A stretch of 64,000 nt of DNA. Origin: Dermatophagoides farinae. Lineage: Eukaryota > Arthropoda > Arachnida > Sarcoptiformes > Pyroglyphidae. The position numbers and the translations under genes are program-made. The notes beneath the pieces are model-generated. The model saw only the letters and a program-made list of their open reading frames with translations. It was not told the DNA's origin and did not search any database. Where the stretch lies: the NCBI RefSeq assembly GCF_024713945.1, contig NC_134677.1:4901001-4965000 (forward strand). The letters are read 5' to 3'. How positions within the stretch are numbered: position 1 is the stretch's first letter; every line of letters begins with the position of its first letter. Of this stretch, positions 12,508-24,335 are shown one piece after another.

Positions 12508-13914
12508 TTAATAAAATATTTTCTCTAAATTATTCCAGTATAGAATCTGAACGGTTGAAATGACAATGATTATAGCCAACAGAATAATGATAACCCATTT
12601 GATGGCTAAAGTGAGAAGCCAAAATATACGTAACGTTCGAATGAATTGAATGCCAGCATAAAATATGAACAACATCACTTGTAAAGTAATTATGGCCAAA
12701 TGGAATGAATGAATTTGCCATTCGAATGATGAATGATCCATAAGACTTTGTATGGCTTGTTGAATGGCTGATTCCATTGTTGATAAAACCGATAATACAA
12801 TACTGGTTGTAGAATTGAAAATGGCCGATGTGTAAAGAATAATTTGCTTGATGATCTCGGTCAATGGATTAACGATTGTTGAAGAATTGATTCCTACTTG
12901 TGTCTTTGGTGAAAATCTAGAAAAATCCTTACGAGACAATGACAACGTATAGAAACGATCCCAATCATTAATCTGTTGAATATAATCCAGTTTAATATGT
13001 TCGTACCAAGGTTTCACTTTCATCCACAATGTTTTCTGATAAATAGAATATGAACCGATCGATTGCCAGAATCCAGCCACCATAGCATCAATAATAGGAT
13101 GTATCATTTGCATCATTTCATTACCATTCGTATCTAGATTAAATGTTTGAAGTAATTCCAGATTAGCCAGCGGAAATCGTTTAGATTTCGATTGTATCAT
13201 GATACGCAAATCAGAAATTTTTGGACATGAATGTTCAATTGATGATTGAAAATACAGCCATTCCGGTGGATCACTTTGAAGTGTATGATTCAAACGGATG
13301 TATGGACATTGTTTTCGATTGAAATTGACAAACAAATTTGATTGTTTTTCCATTTTGAGTTGATAATCCAATGTAAAAAAACTGCCAAATTTACATTTTA
13401 TTTTAGCTTGATAATGGTCAATATGACCATCATCAGATGTCGCTACACGCTCAATCCAGGTGATCAACGTTATTGGGAGAAAACCTTTGGCCACGGGCAA
13501 TACAAATTGTGCGTTGATTTCAATTTGCTTCCATTTGTTATCGTTGTTTGTTTTTAAACTTTTCTTTTCACTAATCACTTTTATCGTTGCGTTCATATCG
13601 AAATGATCTGTAGTTTGCAAATGATATTCATCAACCATGAAATTATTCCTACCAGAAAAGTTGATTTGTTTATACTTGAGCATTAAATCGAAATCGATCG
13701 AAAACAATGGAAACGATAGTTGAAGATGGTATTCTCCATTATCATCATTCACTAAAACTGGCGTAAAATTGCCTCTCGAATGGAACAATTCAAATTTCAT
13801 GAACACTGAAGAAGAATCTGAATCAATTGACTTTGTTGTGGACGAATGTTTAATTATGGTAATGATGATTATCGTGATCAGGGTTACGTGATAACGATCC
13901 ATTGTTTGCTTCAT
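12508..13914 (-). CDS. Unknown membrane protein with two C-terminal TM helices
   Basis: A 468-residue single-exon frame; the first ATG is at 13914 (another Met follows four codons later). I do not recognise the family. Residues about 9-22 are strongly hydrophobic (LITIIIITII), as in a signal peptide or signal anchor. A large hydrophilic region of about 370 residues follows, with several N-glycosylation sequons, few cysteines and alternating beta-like segments. The C-terminus has two predicted membrane helices at about 404-425 and 431-460, then NNLEKIFY. A likely arrangement is a lumenal or extracellular domain held by a C-terminal hairpin. The gene is tail-to-tail with H1 and lies downstream of another minus-strand gene on the same strand. 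The long intact frame of ordinary codons argues that it is real. Confidence 0.7.
   Translation of the reverse strand: MKQTMDRYHVTLITIIIITIIKHSSTTKSIDSDSSSVFMKFELFHSRGNFTPVLVNDDNGEYHLQLSFPLFSIDFDLMLKYKQINFSGRNNFMVDEYHLQTTDHFDMNATIKVISEKKSLKTNNDNKWKQIEINAQFVLPVAKGFLPITLITWIERVATSDDGHIDHYQAKIKCKFGSFFTLDYQLKMEKQSNLFVNFNRKQCPYIRLNHTLQSDPPEWLYFQSSIEHSCPKISDLRIMIQSKSKRFPLANLELLQTFNLDTNGNEMMQMIHPIIDAMVAGFWQSIGSYSIYQKTLWMKVKPWYEHIKLDYIQQINDWDRFYTLSLSRKDFSRFSPKTQVGINSSTIVNPLTEIIKQIILYTSAIFNSTTSIVLSVLSTMESAIQQAIQSLMDHSSFEWQIHSFHLAIITLQVMLFIFYAGIQFIRTLRIFWLLTLAIKWVIIILLAIIIVISTVQILYWNNLEKIFY
12510..12515 (+). terminator. Polyadenylation signal of the H1 gene
   Basis: AATAAA 81 bases after the H1 stop codon. 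Its first base is also the last base of the convergent minus-strand gene's stop codon (12508-12510), so the two transcripts must overlap at their 3' ends. Confidence 0.65.
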
Positions 13915-14432
13915 CAATATCCTGGTCTTTATGGCCAAATGGCATCAATTAAATTATCACAGAAATTGTGCTTTGGGAACAAATGGCCAACTTATGAATA
14001 GTAACAGACAAAATAGCATGGCAAAACAAAGCAAAACAAAACAAAACTTGTTTTTCAACGCTCTGTCCTTGAAACGATATGTTTGTCGATGAAGTTAATT
14101 TATGACTGACCAGCCAAAACAGAGTTGTGAATGTCATCAACAATACACACATTTATGTAAGGTTATCATGAATCGCATCAAGAAAAAGCATCAATACCCA
14201 ATGTTCCAATCGTCATCCAATATAGTCAAGTTGGATAGGATAATTCGCCATTAACTAGTGATGACTATCAGTAATTAAACGTGGGAATATTCACACGAAA
14301 GATTGCAGCATTTTTTCCTTTTAGTTTCTAAAGATTATTTTTAGTTGAATTTATTTTATTTTATTTTTGCATTCTGTTGAATAAAATTTTTAATATCCAT
14401 TATACAAAAAAACAGATTGTTTAAGAGACAAG
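13915..14432. other. Intergenic, between two minus-strand genes
   Basis: 518 bp holding the 3' region of the group 5/21-like gene and the upstream region of the 468-residue membrane-protein gene. Contains an AAAAC-type short repeat near 14.02-14.05 kb and T/A-rich runs; on the minus strand AATAAA motifs occur at about 14350-14365. No convincing gene. Confidence 0.6.
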
Positions 14433-14996
14433 TTAATCTTTAAAAATTGTTTTTGTTGTTGTCGTTGTAACCATTGATTTTTTGATATTATCATAAAGTT
14501 TTCGAAAATAATTGAGCATAAGATTCACTTCATCCTGCATTTTTTGTCCAATGTAACTTTCCAATTGGTTCCAATCATTACGTGAATGAAAATATTCATT
14601 AGTAGTTTGTTGTGTTTGTTCTAAAATGTGGATTTCATTATGTACTTCGTCCGAAAGAAATCTATACATTTGATCTTCTTTATTGGCTAAAAATTGATCA
14701 AAATAATCCATTAGCAAAATCATCTGTGATTCAGAACGATAGATATGATCCTCGACAAAGCCGAATAATAATTGATCATATTCTTTACGGAAATTTGGAG
14801 ATTTTGGTGGCACTGGCCAATTATGATAATCATCACCACTGACAGAAATTGCTTTGATTTGAATATGTTTAAAATTCGTTAATGTAGCGGATATTATTAA
14901 TTATTAGTTTTTTTTTGATCAGGCAATTCTATTTAGTTTCAACATACCTAATGAAACGATAATGCAAAAAACCAAAGTCAACGTCGATGGATGCAT
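14433..14996 (-). CDS. Secreted helical protein, mite group 5/21 allergen-like
   Basis: Two exons: 14996..14948 (ATG, 16 codons plus one base) and 14851..14433, with a 96 bp intron (GTATGT donor, CAAAG acceptor) that closes the frame exactly. The product is 155 residues. Residues 1-22 are a signal peptide (MHPSTLTLVFCIIVSLAISVSG). The mature chain has no cysteine; about 38-142 looks like three amphipathic helices (beginning FRKEYDQLLFGFVEDHIY), ending in a Thr/Lys tail. Signal peptide, cysteine-free three-helix pattern, length and the opening of the mature chain resemble the group 5/21 (Blo t 5-like) proteins of astigmatid mites, gut-associated allergens of unknown function. The match is from pattern recognition only and looks distant. 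Without the upstream exon the frame would lack an ATG. Confidence 0.6.
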
Positions 14997-17900
14997 TCTG
15001 AATGTTCTTTATACGATTGTAATTTAAATGAAAATGACAATTAAAAAAAAAACTAAGACACTGGTTTTTATTCAATGTAATCTTATTTTCTTAATTGATT
15101 GCAATGATATTTTTGAAAAACAACACTCAAAATTAATATCTACTGATTGGATCCAAAAGTTTTAATTGATCCATTGATATTGATATTGATTGGATTTGAT
15201 TTGGAGCATCTGTGCGTGAGCTACAATCTTTTACCCTCTTGAATAATGGGGGTTATCTAATCGTCAAGTACTTTACATTTTATGGCCAAAAAACATCCTA
15301 TTTTTCATGTCACTGAGCTTGAAAATGATTTTGATTGCAAATTTAATTTTGCCGTTAGTACCATTAACGCTATTATCATGAAAAATTCCTCCTATGAAAA
15401 AAATCGCTAATTGAAATTACCTCGATTATTTTTTTTGTTACGTTCATTACTGTATAATAGAATCTCGGCTGAAATGTTTGTTTGGCAGCTATGACATGGA
15501 TATGACGAACACATATAGTATTCATTAAATAAACGAATGTTCCATTTCAGGTGTCAGGTGTCTTTGATGCACGGTGATGTTGAGCAAAATTTTTTTAAAA
15601 AATCTTCAAGCACATGAGAAATGGAAATTAATTAAAAATTAGGCAAGCAAAAAAGATATATTGTTGGCACGCAATTTAAAATTCTTGATGAGCATTTGGA
15701 ATGCAGAGAATAGCTATATATTTCGTATTTCAACAGAACAATAACCACCAACCCATGTATATCGCGTGTCAAACAACAAAAGAAAAAAATATTATTGAAT
15801 AAAAGAAAAAATGACTGAATAACAAATCCTCATATTTCAAAACCCAACTCCAACTGACGACCATATTTTTTTATTTATTTTTTTAAATTTTATAATGAAA
15901 ATTATTCTGTGGTATCATGGTAGGCAATTTTGTGATGCACAGGTTTTTTGGAACAAATCCATTTTATGGCCATAGAAATTTAATTTACAAGGTATTTGCA
16001 CTCGAATGCACACACATATACATAGACAAGATTAATGAACATGGCCCGAAATGGATTCATTTTAATATTCAAAAGCGACTATTATGAATAATGAATATTC
16101 TTAACTTATTATGGATTCAATATAGCTACTGACCTACTGGATCTTTGAATCGTTCTCATAGGATTGATGATGAATAACTTAATCAAATTGATGATATGAT
16201 TATAATGCTAGAAAAAAAACCTGTCTGTCTATCTAAATCAGAAAGACCGACTGACCACCTTGATGAACATCATCATTGGTTGATTGATTATAATGGATAA
16301 ATTATTAGTAGCAGCTAAAATAAAGAAATTAATCCAACTAAATCAAGTTGGATGCACATAAACACATAGATACATCAAATTCGTATTCATATAACTTGAT
16401 CGAATTTTGATTGCCAGTTTTAACTCTGGTCGGCTTGTTCGATTCAATAGTAATGCCGACGATTGAGCTACGAAGCAATCAAATGATGATGATGATCGGA
16501 ATGTAATGAAAACGCCGTGATATTACTCCTCCTTCGTTTGCTTATTTGCCATCATGATCATCATTTCAATTTTCACAATCAGCATTGACACCAGCAACGA
16601 TTTGATTATCGAGTTCAAGAAAATTCGGCATTTGGCTAAATCAAGCGGAAATTTTTTCCAATCGATTGTCCTAGTTCTATTTACAAAAATTTTTATTTCA
16701 TTTTGATTTGCCTGGATGTGTTGAATGGAAATGCAAACAACTAGATTCGGAAATTGTCCATTGCTTTTTTCATTATTGTAAGGCTTCTTATTTTTATATC
16801 GATAATTCACATTGCATTACAATTACATTCTAGAATCTATCATCCTAAAAACTCTGAATCTAACCTATTGGTCATATATTGTTTAGCTTATTTCCCGACA
16901 GATGTTCAACGAAAAGCCTGAATTTTATTACAATGTTTTCAAGTGACCATTTTCATAAGTGTATTTGATTGGTTTCTCTCTTATGAATTTTGTTAAACTT
17001 TGTATCCATTCCTTCAAGTTTAGCGCTAATGATTTCCAATTGATTGATCAACTTTATATACTATCGATGCTTAATTGAAGAATAAATAAATTTTGTATAA
17101 GAGAAACAGAAAAAAATTGCTCGCAGGTATCACTATGAATCAGAAATGAGAGAAGTCTGTTTATAGGCAAAATTATATAATATTTGCCATCAAATACATT
17201 TAATGGTTAATAGGGAATCGAAACCGATATATAAATTGAATTATATATTGAAGCCGCATTTCTTTGATCTCCCCTCTTGTTTGATATCTATAAATTGTAT
17301 ATTATGCTGTTATTTGGCCTTACATTTTCGGCGGACCACATTGATCATTGCTATATTTGCGTTTGTCGTCATTTTTTTTTGTTTTTATTATTAGATTCGT
17401 ATTTGAACGCGAATCGTTTTTCATGATGATGATGATATTGATGATTCGAATTATATTATTGCATTTGAAATAGCAATCTTGTTTGTCCATATTGGAATCC
17501 ATATTTGATATAGCCATTAGGTCAGCTATGTTGTGTATGAATCTCAATAAACATTGATCCAAGCAAAAGTACAAACCATTAATTGAGTGAGACATTATTT
17601 ATTGATTTCATTTGTTAATAATAATTCAATAAATGGAATGGCAATATGAACCGTTCAAAGTGAAGATGGACAATATTCTCATTCTGTGTTTGATTGTCAT
17701 TGGACGGATGATCAAATAATAGAAAAACTGTTTAGGCCAAGGATTAAATTGACGGAATAATGCAAGAATCATAACCAAGAAAAAGGGAGAGAGATAACAA
17801 ATCAACATCAAAAATCACAAAAGATTTAAACAGAAATCATCTTACTGCTTATCATAAAAACTAGACCATTGGCCATCGAATCGCGGCAACATTATCTTTG

Positions 17901-19470
17901 CACTTTAATGACGTCAAATATATCGTATACAATCTTATGCTAAAGGAATTAATTAAGATGAGCAAAGGATTGTATAATGCACAAGCCTTGTACAATGGAC
18001 CAGCATTTTTTCCTTATTCAACTTTTTTTGAGTGAATTATTTTAATGATGACAATGTTCATGATGATTATGTTGGTAAGTATGCTTTGCATCGTTTGAAT
18101 GCTATTAGGCATATATACTAACCGATGATAACATTTGGGCATACTGATGATGAGACTTTCGTATTTTGTGTATATGTTGAAACTTGTGAGTGAAAGTAAA
18201 GCGATTACAATATTTCAACTTGATTCTTCTTTCCATTTTCCAAGTTTTTCTAGAACTTTTGGAGACTTTTTGGGTGGGGGGCTCTGATAAATTTGCATAT
18301 TATATATGGTGTCCTTTTTTCCACCATTACCACATTTCAATAGGATTCATATTATGAATGAACTACGGATAAAAATCATTTCTTATATGCATATATGCAT
18401 GGTATACCATTGAGGAATAATGAAAATGGAAATCACTCTCGTTTGCCTTGCAATCACAGTTTCACCATGTATACACAAGTCTTTTGTATCGAATATTGTA
18501 TACGAATTAATTGATCTCAAATCGATTGGCTCTATTCATTCATATTTGCATAAATAGTCGGGCTTTAACATTATAATGCTATCGTCCCAATTGTCAGAAT
18601 CGTAAATTTATGGGCAAATTTTCTCAAATTTCATGTCCATTTTTTCCGAAAATTCATAATATTTTTCTTGATAGTAATAATGATGGTCGAATCAACTCCA
18701 TATGCATTTGGCAGCCTACAAATTACAAAATTAAGGAATGTTTTGGCCGTGGTTAATATGAAACTACATTATATCATGATAGCTCATTATCTACCCTCAT
18801 TGTATTCCAATTTGATAGAGGAGGATCACAAAACCGTTACATGTTACCAAAGAGACGTGTGTATTATTGAATGTATACTGCAAATTATGTCCGCTATAAT
18901 CCAATCATTTGTTTGGGTGCAATTAATTATATAGAGCAATTAATTGGAACCAAATGCTGCATTATTTTTGTCACATATGAATATATACCATTAAATTTGT
19001 TCGTGGACTTATAGAAAAGACAATAAATTAGACAAGTTGTCTCCAACTTTCTTCGCTCAGAGATCGTATAAGTGATCTAAAAAACACATCGCTATTATGG
19101 ATTGTTAATTGAACATCACTGAATCAGACAATGCCGGTTATGTGAATGAGCATGTGACAAAACAAATGGCCCTATTTTATTTGCTGACCATAAAAGGTGA
19201 TGTTGTTATCGTCAAAAACATTTTGAATAGATAAGAGCTGATTTATTTCATGGATGCAATAAAATCGAAGGCAATTTTGATGGATTCCATTCCACAATAT
19301 GCCCCAATATGATAAACCACTGCCTTAGCAACTGATCAATGATTACTGCCATAGGCACCATTGATAATATAAGGAAAAACGCCACTTGATTTGTACGAGT
19401 GAAAAATCGATTGCATTTGGATGTGGATTGGAATAAACCTTATCGAACATAATCTATTGGATTTTTAAAA
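14997..19470. other. Intergenic, 4.5 kb
   Basis: AT-rich, with short simple repeats and poly-A/T runs. Open frames are short, mostly without ATG, and low-complexity. No gene, RNA gene or clear mobile element identified. Confidence 0.55.
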
Positions 19471-19989
19471 ATGATGAATAATTGGACCATTTTGTCTCGA
19501 TCAGCATTGATACTGACAATATTTCTACTTGCAGCTACGAAATCGGCTGTCAGCAACGATGGCGACATCGAATGTAATTTGCATAACTCATCATGCGAAG
19601 CCTGTGTGAAATATGACCTACGATGTTATTATTGTGCTAATGATAATCAATGTTATAGATGGATTGGAATGAATGACGAATGTAAACACAATAGCTATTG
19701 GCGCACGTGTAAATTAAGTGCCAGTATTTGGATTACCTTGTTGGTCATATTGTTCAGTTTGGTCACCATATTATCGGTCATATTGATTATTTGGTGTTGC
19801 TGTATTGGTCCTTGTTGTCGCCGTTTTCAACAAAGGCAACTAAATAGATGGGATGGTGCACGACGATCGATGATGAATATGCATCAAGAACGTCAACGTT
19901 TACGACAGCAGCAACGAGACCATTTTCGTGCCAAACATGGCCTAACTAACAATGATACTACTAGCAGCAAATACACACGTTTTTCCTGA
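19471..19989 (+). CDS. PTTG1IP-like type I membrane protein with PSI domain
   Basis: A single-exon gene of 172 residues from the ATG at 19471. Order: signal peptide (about 1-28); a small cysteine-rich PSI (plexin-semaphorin-integrin) module at about 34-80 with pattern C-x6-C-x2-C-x6-C-x2-C-x5-C and two more cysteines; one membrane helix at about 85-108; a juxtamembrane CCC-x3-CC cluster (palmitoylation-like); an Arg/Gln-rich cytoplasmic coil; and a C-terminal tyrosine motif SKYTRFS. This is the layout of vertebrate PTTG1-interacting protein (PBF), which also has a basic cytoplasmic coil and a C-terminal Tyr-x-x-Phe-type sorting signal. The function in arthropods is not established. AATAAA at 20049-20054 ends the gene about 60 bases past the stop. 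Confidence 0.75.
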   Translation: MMNNWTILSRSALILTIFLLAATKSAVSNDGDIECNLHNSSCEACVKYDLRCYYCANDNQCYRWIGMNDECKHNSYWRTCKLSASIWITLLVILFSLVTILSVILIIWCCCIGPCCRRFQQRQLNRWDGARRSMMNMHQERQRLRQQQRDHFRAKHGLTNNDTTSSKYTRFS

Positions 19990-20048
19990 TGGAATTTGGC
20001 ATTCAAGATTGTTCGTTTTTAACACATTTTTCCCCGTACAATTAAATC

Positions 20049-20054
20049 AATAAA
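20049..20054 (+). terminator. Polyadenylation signal of the PTTG1IP-like gene
   Basis: AATAAA 60 bases after the stop codon and only 47 bases before the ATG of the next + strand gene, so the protease promoter must overlap this 3' end or sit inside the upstream gene. Confidence 0.6.
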
Positions 20055-20101
20055 TATTTTCCTAATTCAAATGTCACACGTGCATTATCTATCACAGAAA
20101 C

Positions 20102-21231
20102 ATGAGGATCCTCATGTCTAGTTGCGTAGCTTTCCTTATTTCAGCCATAGTGTTGATTCAAATATCATTAATTGACGCCAAATTGGAACAGCAATTGAAA
20201 GATGAACAAATCGAATTGAATCGACGATGTAGGATTTGGAATGGTTGTAATCCGTCTCCTAATCGATGGAAATTCATGGTCGCTTTGTTTAAATTGGCAG
20301 CACAATCAGAACCTGGCATCTTCAAACCCAGAATTCATTGCACGGGTGAGATTCTCAACGAATACCATATTCTTACAGCCGCTCATTGTGTGTATGTGTA
20401 AAAGACAACTGTGTGTTTGTCCATTAAATGTCATTGTTGTTGACCTGTTACGGCTCCCTTCTTATAGATACAATCAATCTTGGACGGATCTATACGTATT
20501 GGTCGGTAGCCATTCATTGTTTGGATCATATCACAATGTCGATAATGTACGTCAGATTCATTCAGTACAGGTATAGTACAGGTTCTTGTGACATACACTT
20601 GTGAATTATTCATCTGATTACTCTGTTTATCATCTCATAGGTTCACGCAAAATATCGACCTACACGTAATGGATTCTCTCCACATGATATGGCCATAATC
20701 AAACTAAATGAACCGGTTTCATTCGACCGTTATGTAGGTCCAGTTCCATTGCCGAAACCATTTGGTCAACACAGCAAATTTTGTTACACATTGGGCTATG
20801 GTAAAGAACGGGACCAGTCAAACCTATACACACCTATAGGGCATAGATATTTGATTCATCAATTGCCCCGTCTACGACAAGTTCGTTTGCCGGTGATTGA
20901 TCCAAACATATGCAAACGGATTTCACAATCAAAATTCTATCGTAGCCATCAACTTTGCGCTGGTTATATTCACTATCGAGATCTAAGTCATTGGCTTAGT
21001 CCAAAAATAGTTTCCAAAGGTGACTCTGGTGGCGCTCTCATGTGTCGACATAAATTACGGAATGAAACCCAGAGTTATGTTCTGATCGGTCTGGCAACAG
21101 GTGGTAAACGGCCCAAATGGTTCAAACGAGCTGATAGCCTTTTTATAAGCTATTATGCTGATATAAAATATCACTTGAATTGGATTCGATCACATTCAGA
21201 AATTGGATCAATTTCTTTGCATAATAAATAA
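20102..21231 (+). CDS. Secreted trypsin-fold serine protease, divergent S1 pocket
   Basis: Three exons: 20102..20391, 20468..20570 and 20641..21231, with 76 and 70 bp introns; 327 residues. Signal peptide about 1-26, then a short propeptide and a likely activation site (R44/I45, RIWNG replacing the usual IVGG). The catalytic triad is intact: H95 (LTAAHC), D147 (DMAIIKL), S260 (GDSGG). Disulfide partners equivalent to C42-C58, C136-C201 and C168-C182 are visible. The C191-C220 pair is missing, and the position equivalent to residue 189, six before the serine, is Ile254 instead of Asp. This is therefore not a standard trypsin; specificity is probably altered, or the protein has a non-digestive role. 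There is no clip domain. It may be related to mite group 3/6/9 allergen proteases, but it is divergent. Confidence 0.8.
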
Positions 21232-21232
21232 A
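21223..21232 (+). terminator. Polyadenylation signals overlapping the protease stop codon
   Basis: Two AATAAA motifs (21223-21228 and 21227-21232) overlap the last codons and the TAA (21229-21231). If used, the 3' UTR would be only about 20 bases. Confidence 0.5.
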
Positions 21233-24200
21233 TGTGTAGTTGATCCAATCAAACAGTATTTTTGTGGGTAGATCGTTCTTGTATGATTGAATTGACGGAC
21301 GTCACTTTTGATTCGGTTTTCATCGTGTAGATTGGTTTAATTGCATTAAGTGAATTTGCTTTCTCATTGTGTGTCTGTGTGTGTTGTGAATTACGATTCG
21401 GTTGTTCAAAATCGACATTTCCTATGAAGCGGTAAATTTTTGCAGAATTCTGAGGATTTCTGTCGGGCCAATTCAATTATTGTTAGCTCTGATGATGCTA
21501 AATTGCAATGAAGCCTAGATTCATTTGCTCAACATTCACACATACAATCCGCCTTATAAAACAGCTATGGAAGCATCGAACCATCAAGAGAAAAAATTAG
21601 AATCAGCCTTTTCAATGTTTCCACTGGCAACAATAACAATAACCAAATTTAATATGAACATCAATGATCAATGAGAAGATTCCATTTCTAAATCATCAAG
21701 AAATTCCCTTTCCATGTTCTATTTGATGAGATGTGATTTTTTTCAAATTGTTATTCCTATCTGTGGTGTTTACCATCATCATTTTATTATCCACTTATTG
21801 TGGTTGGTTTATGATTTCTGCGCACACATACAAAACCTTTGACCTTTTGTCTTTGATTTTCAGAACTTATTGTATGTGTGTGGTCATCGTGTTATACGGC
21901 GGATGTGATGTCAATTCAAAATGACAGGTTTGAATATTATGGATATAGTTTTCAATTAATTTAACCTACATTTTTCCACTGCATTTACATCGGATTAACG
22001 AGCAAAATAGAAGCTTTTGAAAAAAAAAGAAAAGCTTTCATCCATTCATTTGATGGCAATCTTGATGAAGTGAACAAAATCATTTTACTTGTTTGGCTAG
22101 TGAAAGTTTTTTAGAAAAAGCTCATTGCTAACTAAGGATCCGTTACAAATAACAAAAAACACCTTAAGTTTGTATGGCTTCAAGTTTGATAAGTTGGATG
22201 AAAAAAAAGTTTTCAACTCTTATAAGCTTGTCCATTGATCTAGATGAACTTAATTATACTTGTTTGGTCCGTTTTTTTTCTTGCCTGCAACTCTGGCCTC
22301 TGCACATCCAAGTCAATCTCTTACTGGAATCACAATGGCTCAATCAGCATTGGACAATGTTTGCCAAGTTATTTTTCACAAAACTACATGTTCTCAATTT
22401 TGTTTGTTGTCCTTGCTGTTTGATGATCATTAGTTATATCATTAGTCGTTGGTTCTGCTATGGTTCATAGACATATTCGATGGTGTTCATCAGACCCAGC
22501 AACAACAACAACAATAACCAAAGACTAAGCAGATGAATCAAACACTGTAAAATAACCAGCAGAAGCCCATCCGTCCTTGTGTTGAATTGACTGTTGTAAG
22601 AGACATGACCTTTTTCTCAACAGATAACATTCTCACGTGGAATAGAATCATTTAGAGTCTAAATTTTAGACAAAGGTCAAAGGTGATGGCAAACATTCAT
22701 TGTTTAGCCAGGTTGATTTTCACATACATGATACACTCGTATACACACCTACTATAGAGGTCATAGCTTGTTTGATTATTGTGTGTTTCTAGCCCAAAGC
22801 AAAAGAATTCAAGTAAATTGCTTACCTTTCAACCATTATAATGCAGATGACTTAGATGTGTATTGAAAATGAACTAAGGTGAATTCTGGTGAATGGTAAT
22901 GATGATTTTCATTTCTATGGTCCCTAGTACCTGAGACAGTAATAATAGTATATCATTCGTTGATGGTGCATCTATCGGTTGTACATAGCCATATTATATA
23001 GATAGTGCTTCCTTTTGCTACTAGCAATTATCTCGATTCTCGTCTGAAATTCTTTCGACTACTAGCATACTCGATGATGCATACATTCAAAATGTTTATG
23101 ATATAAAACATCTTAAAGGTTGAATGGCCGTTTTCCATGGCCACTGATGACTGCACCACTACGACCCCGTATATGGTGTGTGTTTCTCTTCTCCTTTGCT
23201 TAGTATCCGTTCGATTGGTCCGAGTTTAACATTCATCGTTGCCATCATCAGAATGATTGTAGCATTCAAAGTTGGTCGTACTGTTTGTCCGTCTTGTTTT
23301 ACATCTTCGTCTTCGTTGCCCGGCGCTGGCCATCTGTTTCCAGGTTTCCCGCCATACATTATCCTCAACTATAGTGAAAATTGTGTGTTTCTTTTCGTGC
23401 ATTTATGTGTGTGTGTAAGTGTTTCATGTTAAAGTTTTTCGTCGTTTTTACAAGTATCACGGGTAAATTGTGTGTATATGTTTGGATCATTTATGTTGGA
23501 AATGTAGCAATCGAATACATGCATGTAAAAATATATGATCATGCGAATCCGAAAAAAGACATTCAGTTGATTTTTACATTTATTCACAACCTGGTTCCAT
23601 TCACCTCTCTCATGTGAATTTGTGAATGTGGTTTTGACACAATCAAAAAGGTGAATTCTTGAACATCGGTACCATAAATCAGCCGAATCAAGCTCGCTCG
23701 TTCATCATGATCAATTTTTTTCTGTCCGTCCGTTTTCGACTAGAATATAGATTTAATCTAATAATTTGCCAATCTGTATTGGAATACAGTTAGACTTATT
23801 CCTATATGGTCATTAGCCCAAAAGTTTATTTGATTTAACCAAAACATTGGTCGTTCGTGTTTTACATGGACCATACCATCATTGAACCTCAGAGAAAAAT
23901 GCTATTAGATTATGACAATTGATTTTCATATTGAACTCTATTCAAAAATCGAGTTGAATCGACAAGCCATCACTAACCAGAAAAATGGCCTTAAAATGGA
24001 AAAGTTTTCCATATTTTTTCATAAGGCCAATCAAAATGTACATACGTATGTATCTATGGTTGTGACCATCACATTTCATCGGAAATGGGTGAAATTTCTC
24101 ATCTGGTATACTCGAATTCTTCCTTTCTCTCTCTATCTATCTATCTTTTTAAACCGGATTCATTCGGTCCCTAATGTATGTGTGAAGAAAAATTTTTCAT

Positions 24201-24310
24201 CAAACCTGAAAGTAATGAATAGTTATTATTATCACAATAATAATAGAATGGGGTGAATTTTTTCCCATTCGATTCATAGACACGCATAGTTATCTATGGA
24301 AGTAAATGAA

Positions 24311-24335
24311 TTTTTTTTTTTTTTTTTTTTTTTTT
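24311..24335 (+). repeat. Poly-T tract, 25 bases
   Basis: 25 uninterrupted T residues. It could be a retroposon tail on the minus strand, but no element body is recognisable next to it. Confidence 0.85.

Noticed and set aside
13949-14152. 67-codon minus-strand frame with ATG between two minus-strand genes
   Set aside because: Hydrophobic and cysteine-containing but short, includes an AAAAC repeat, and does not splice sensibly into the neighbouring gene.
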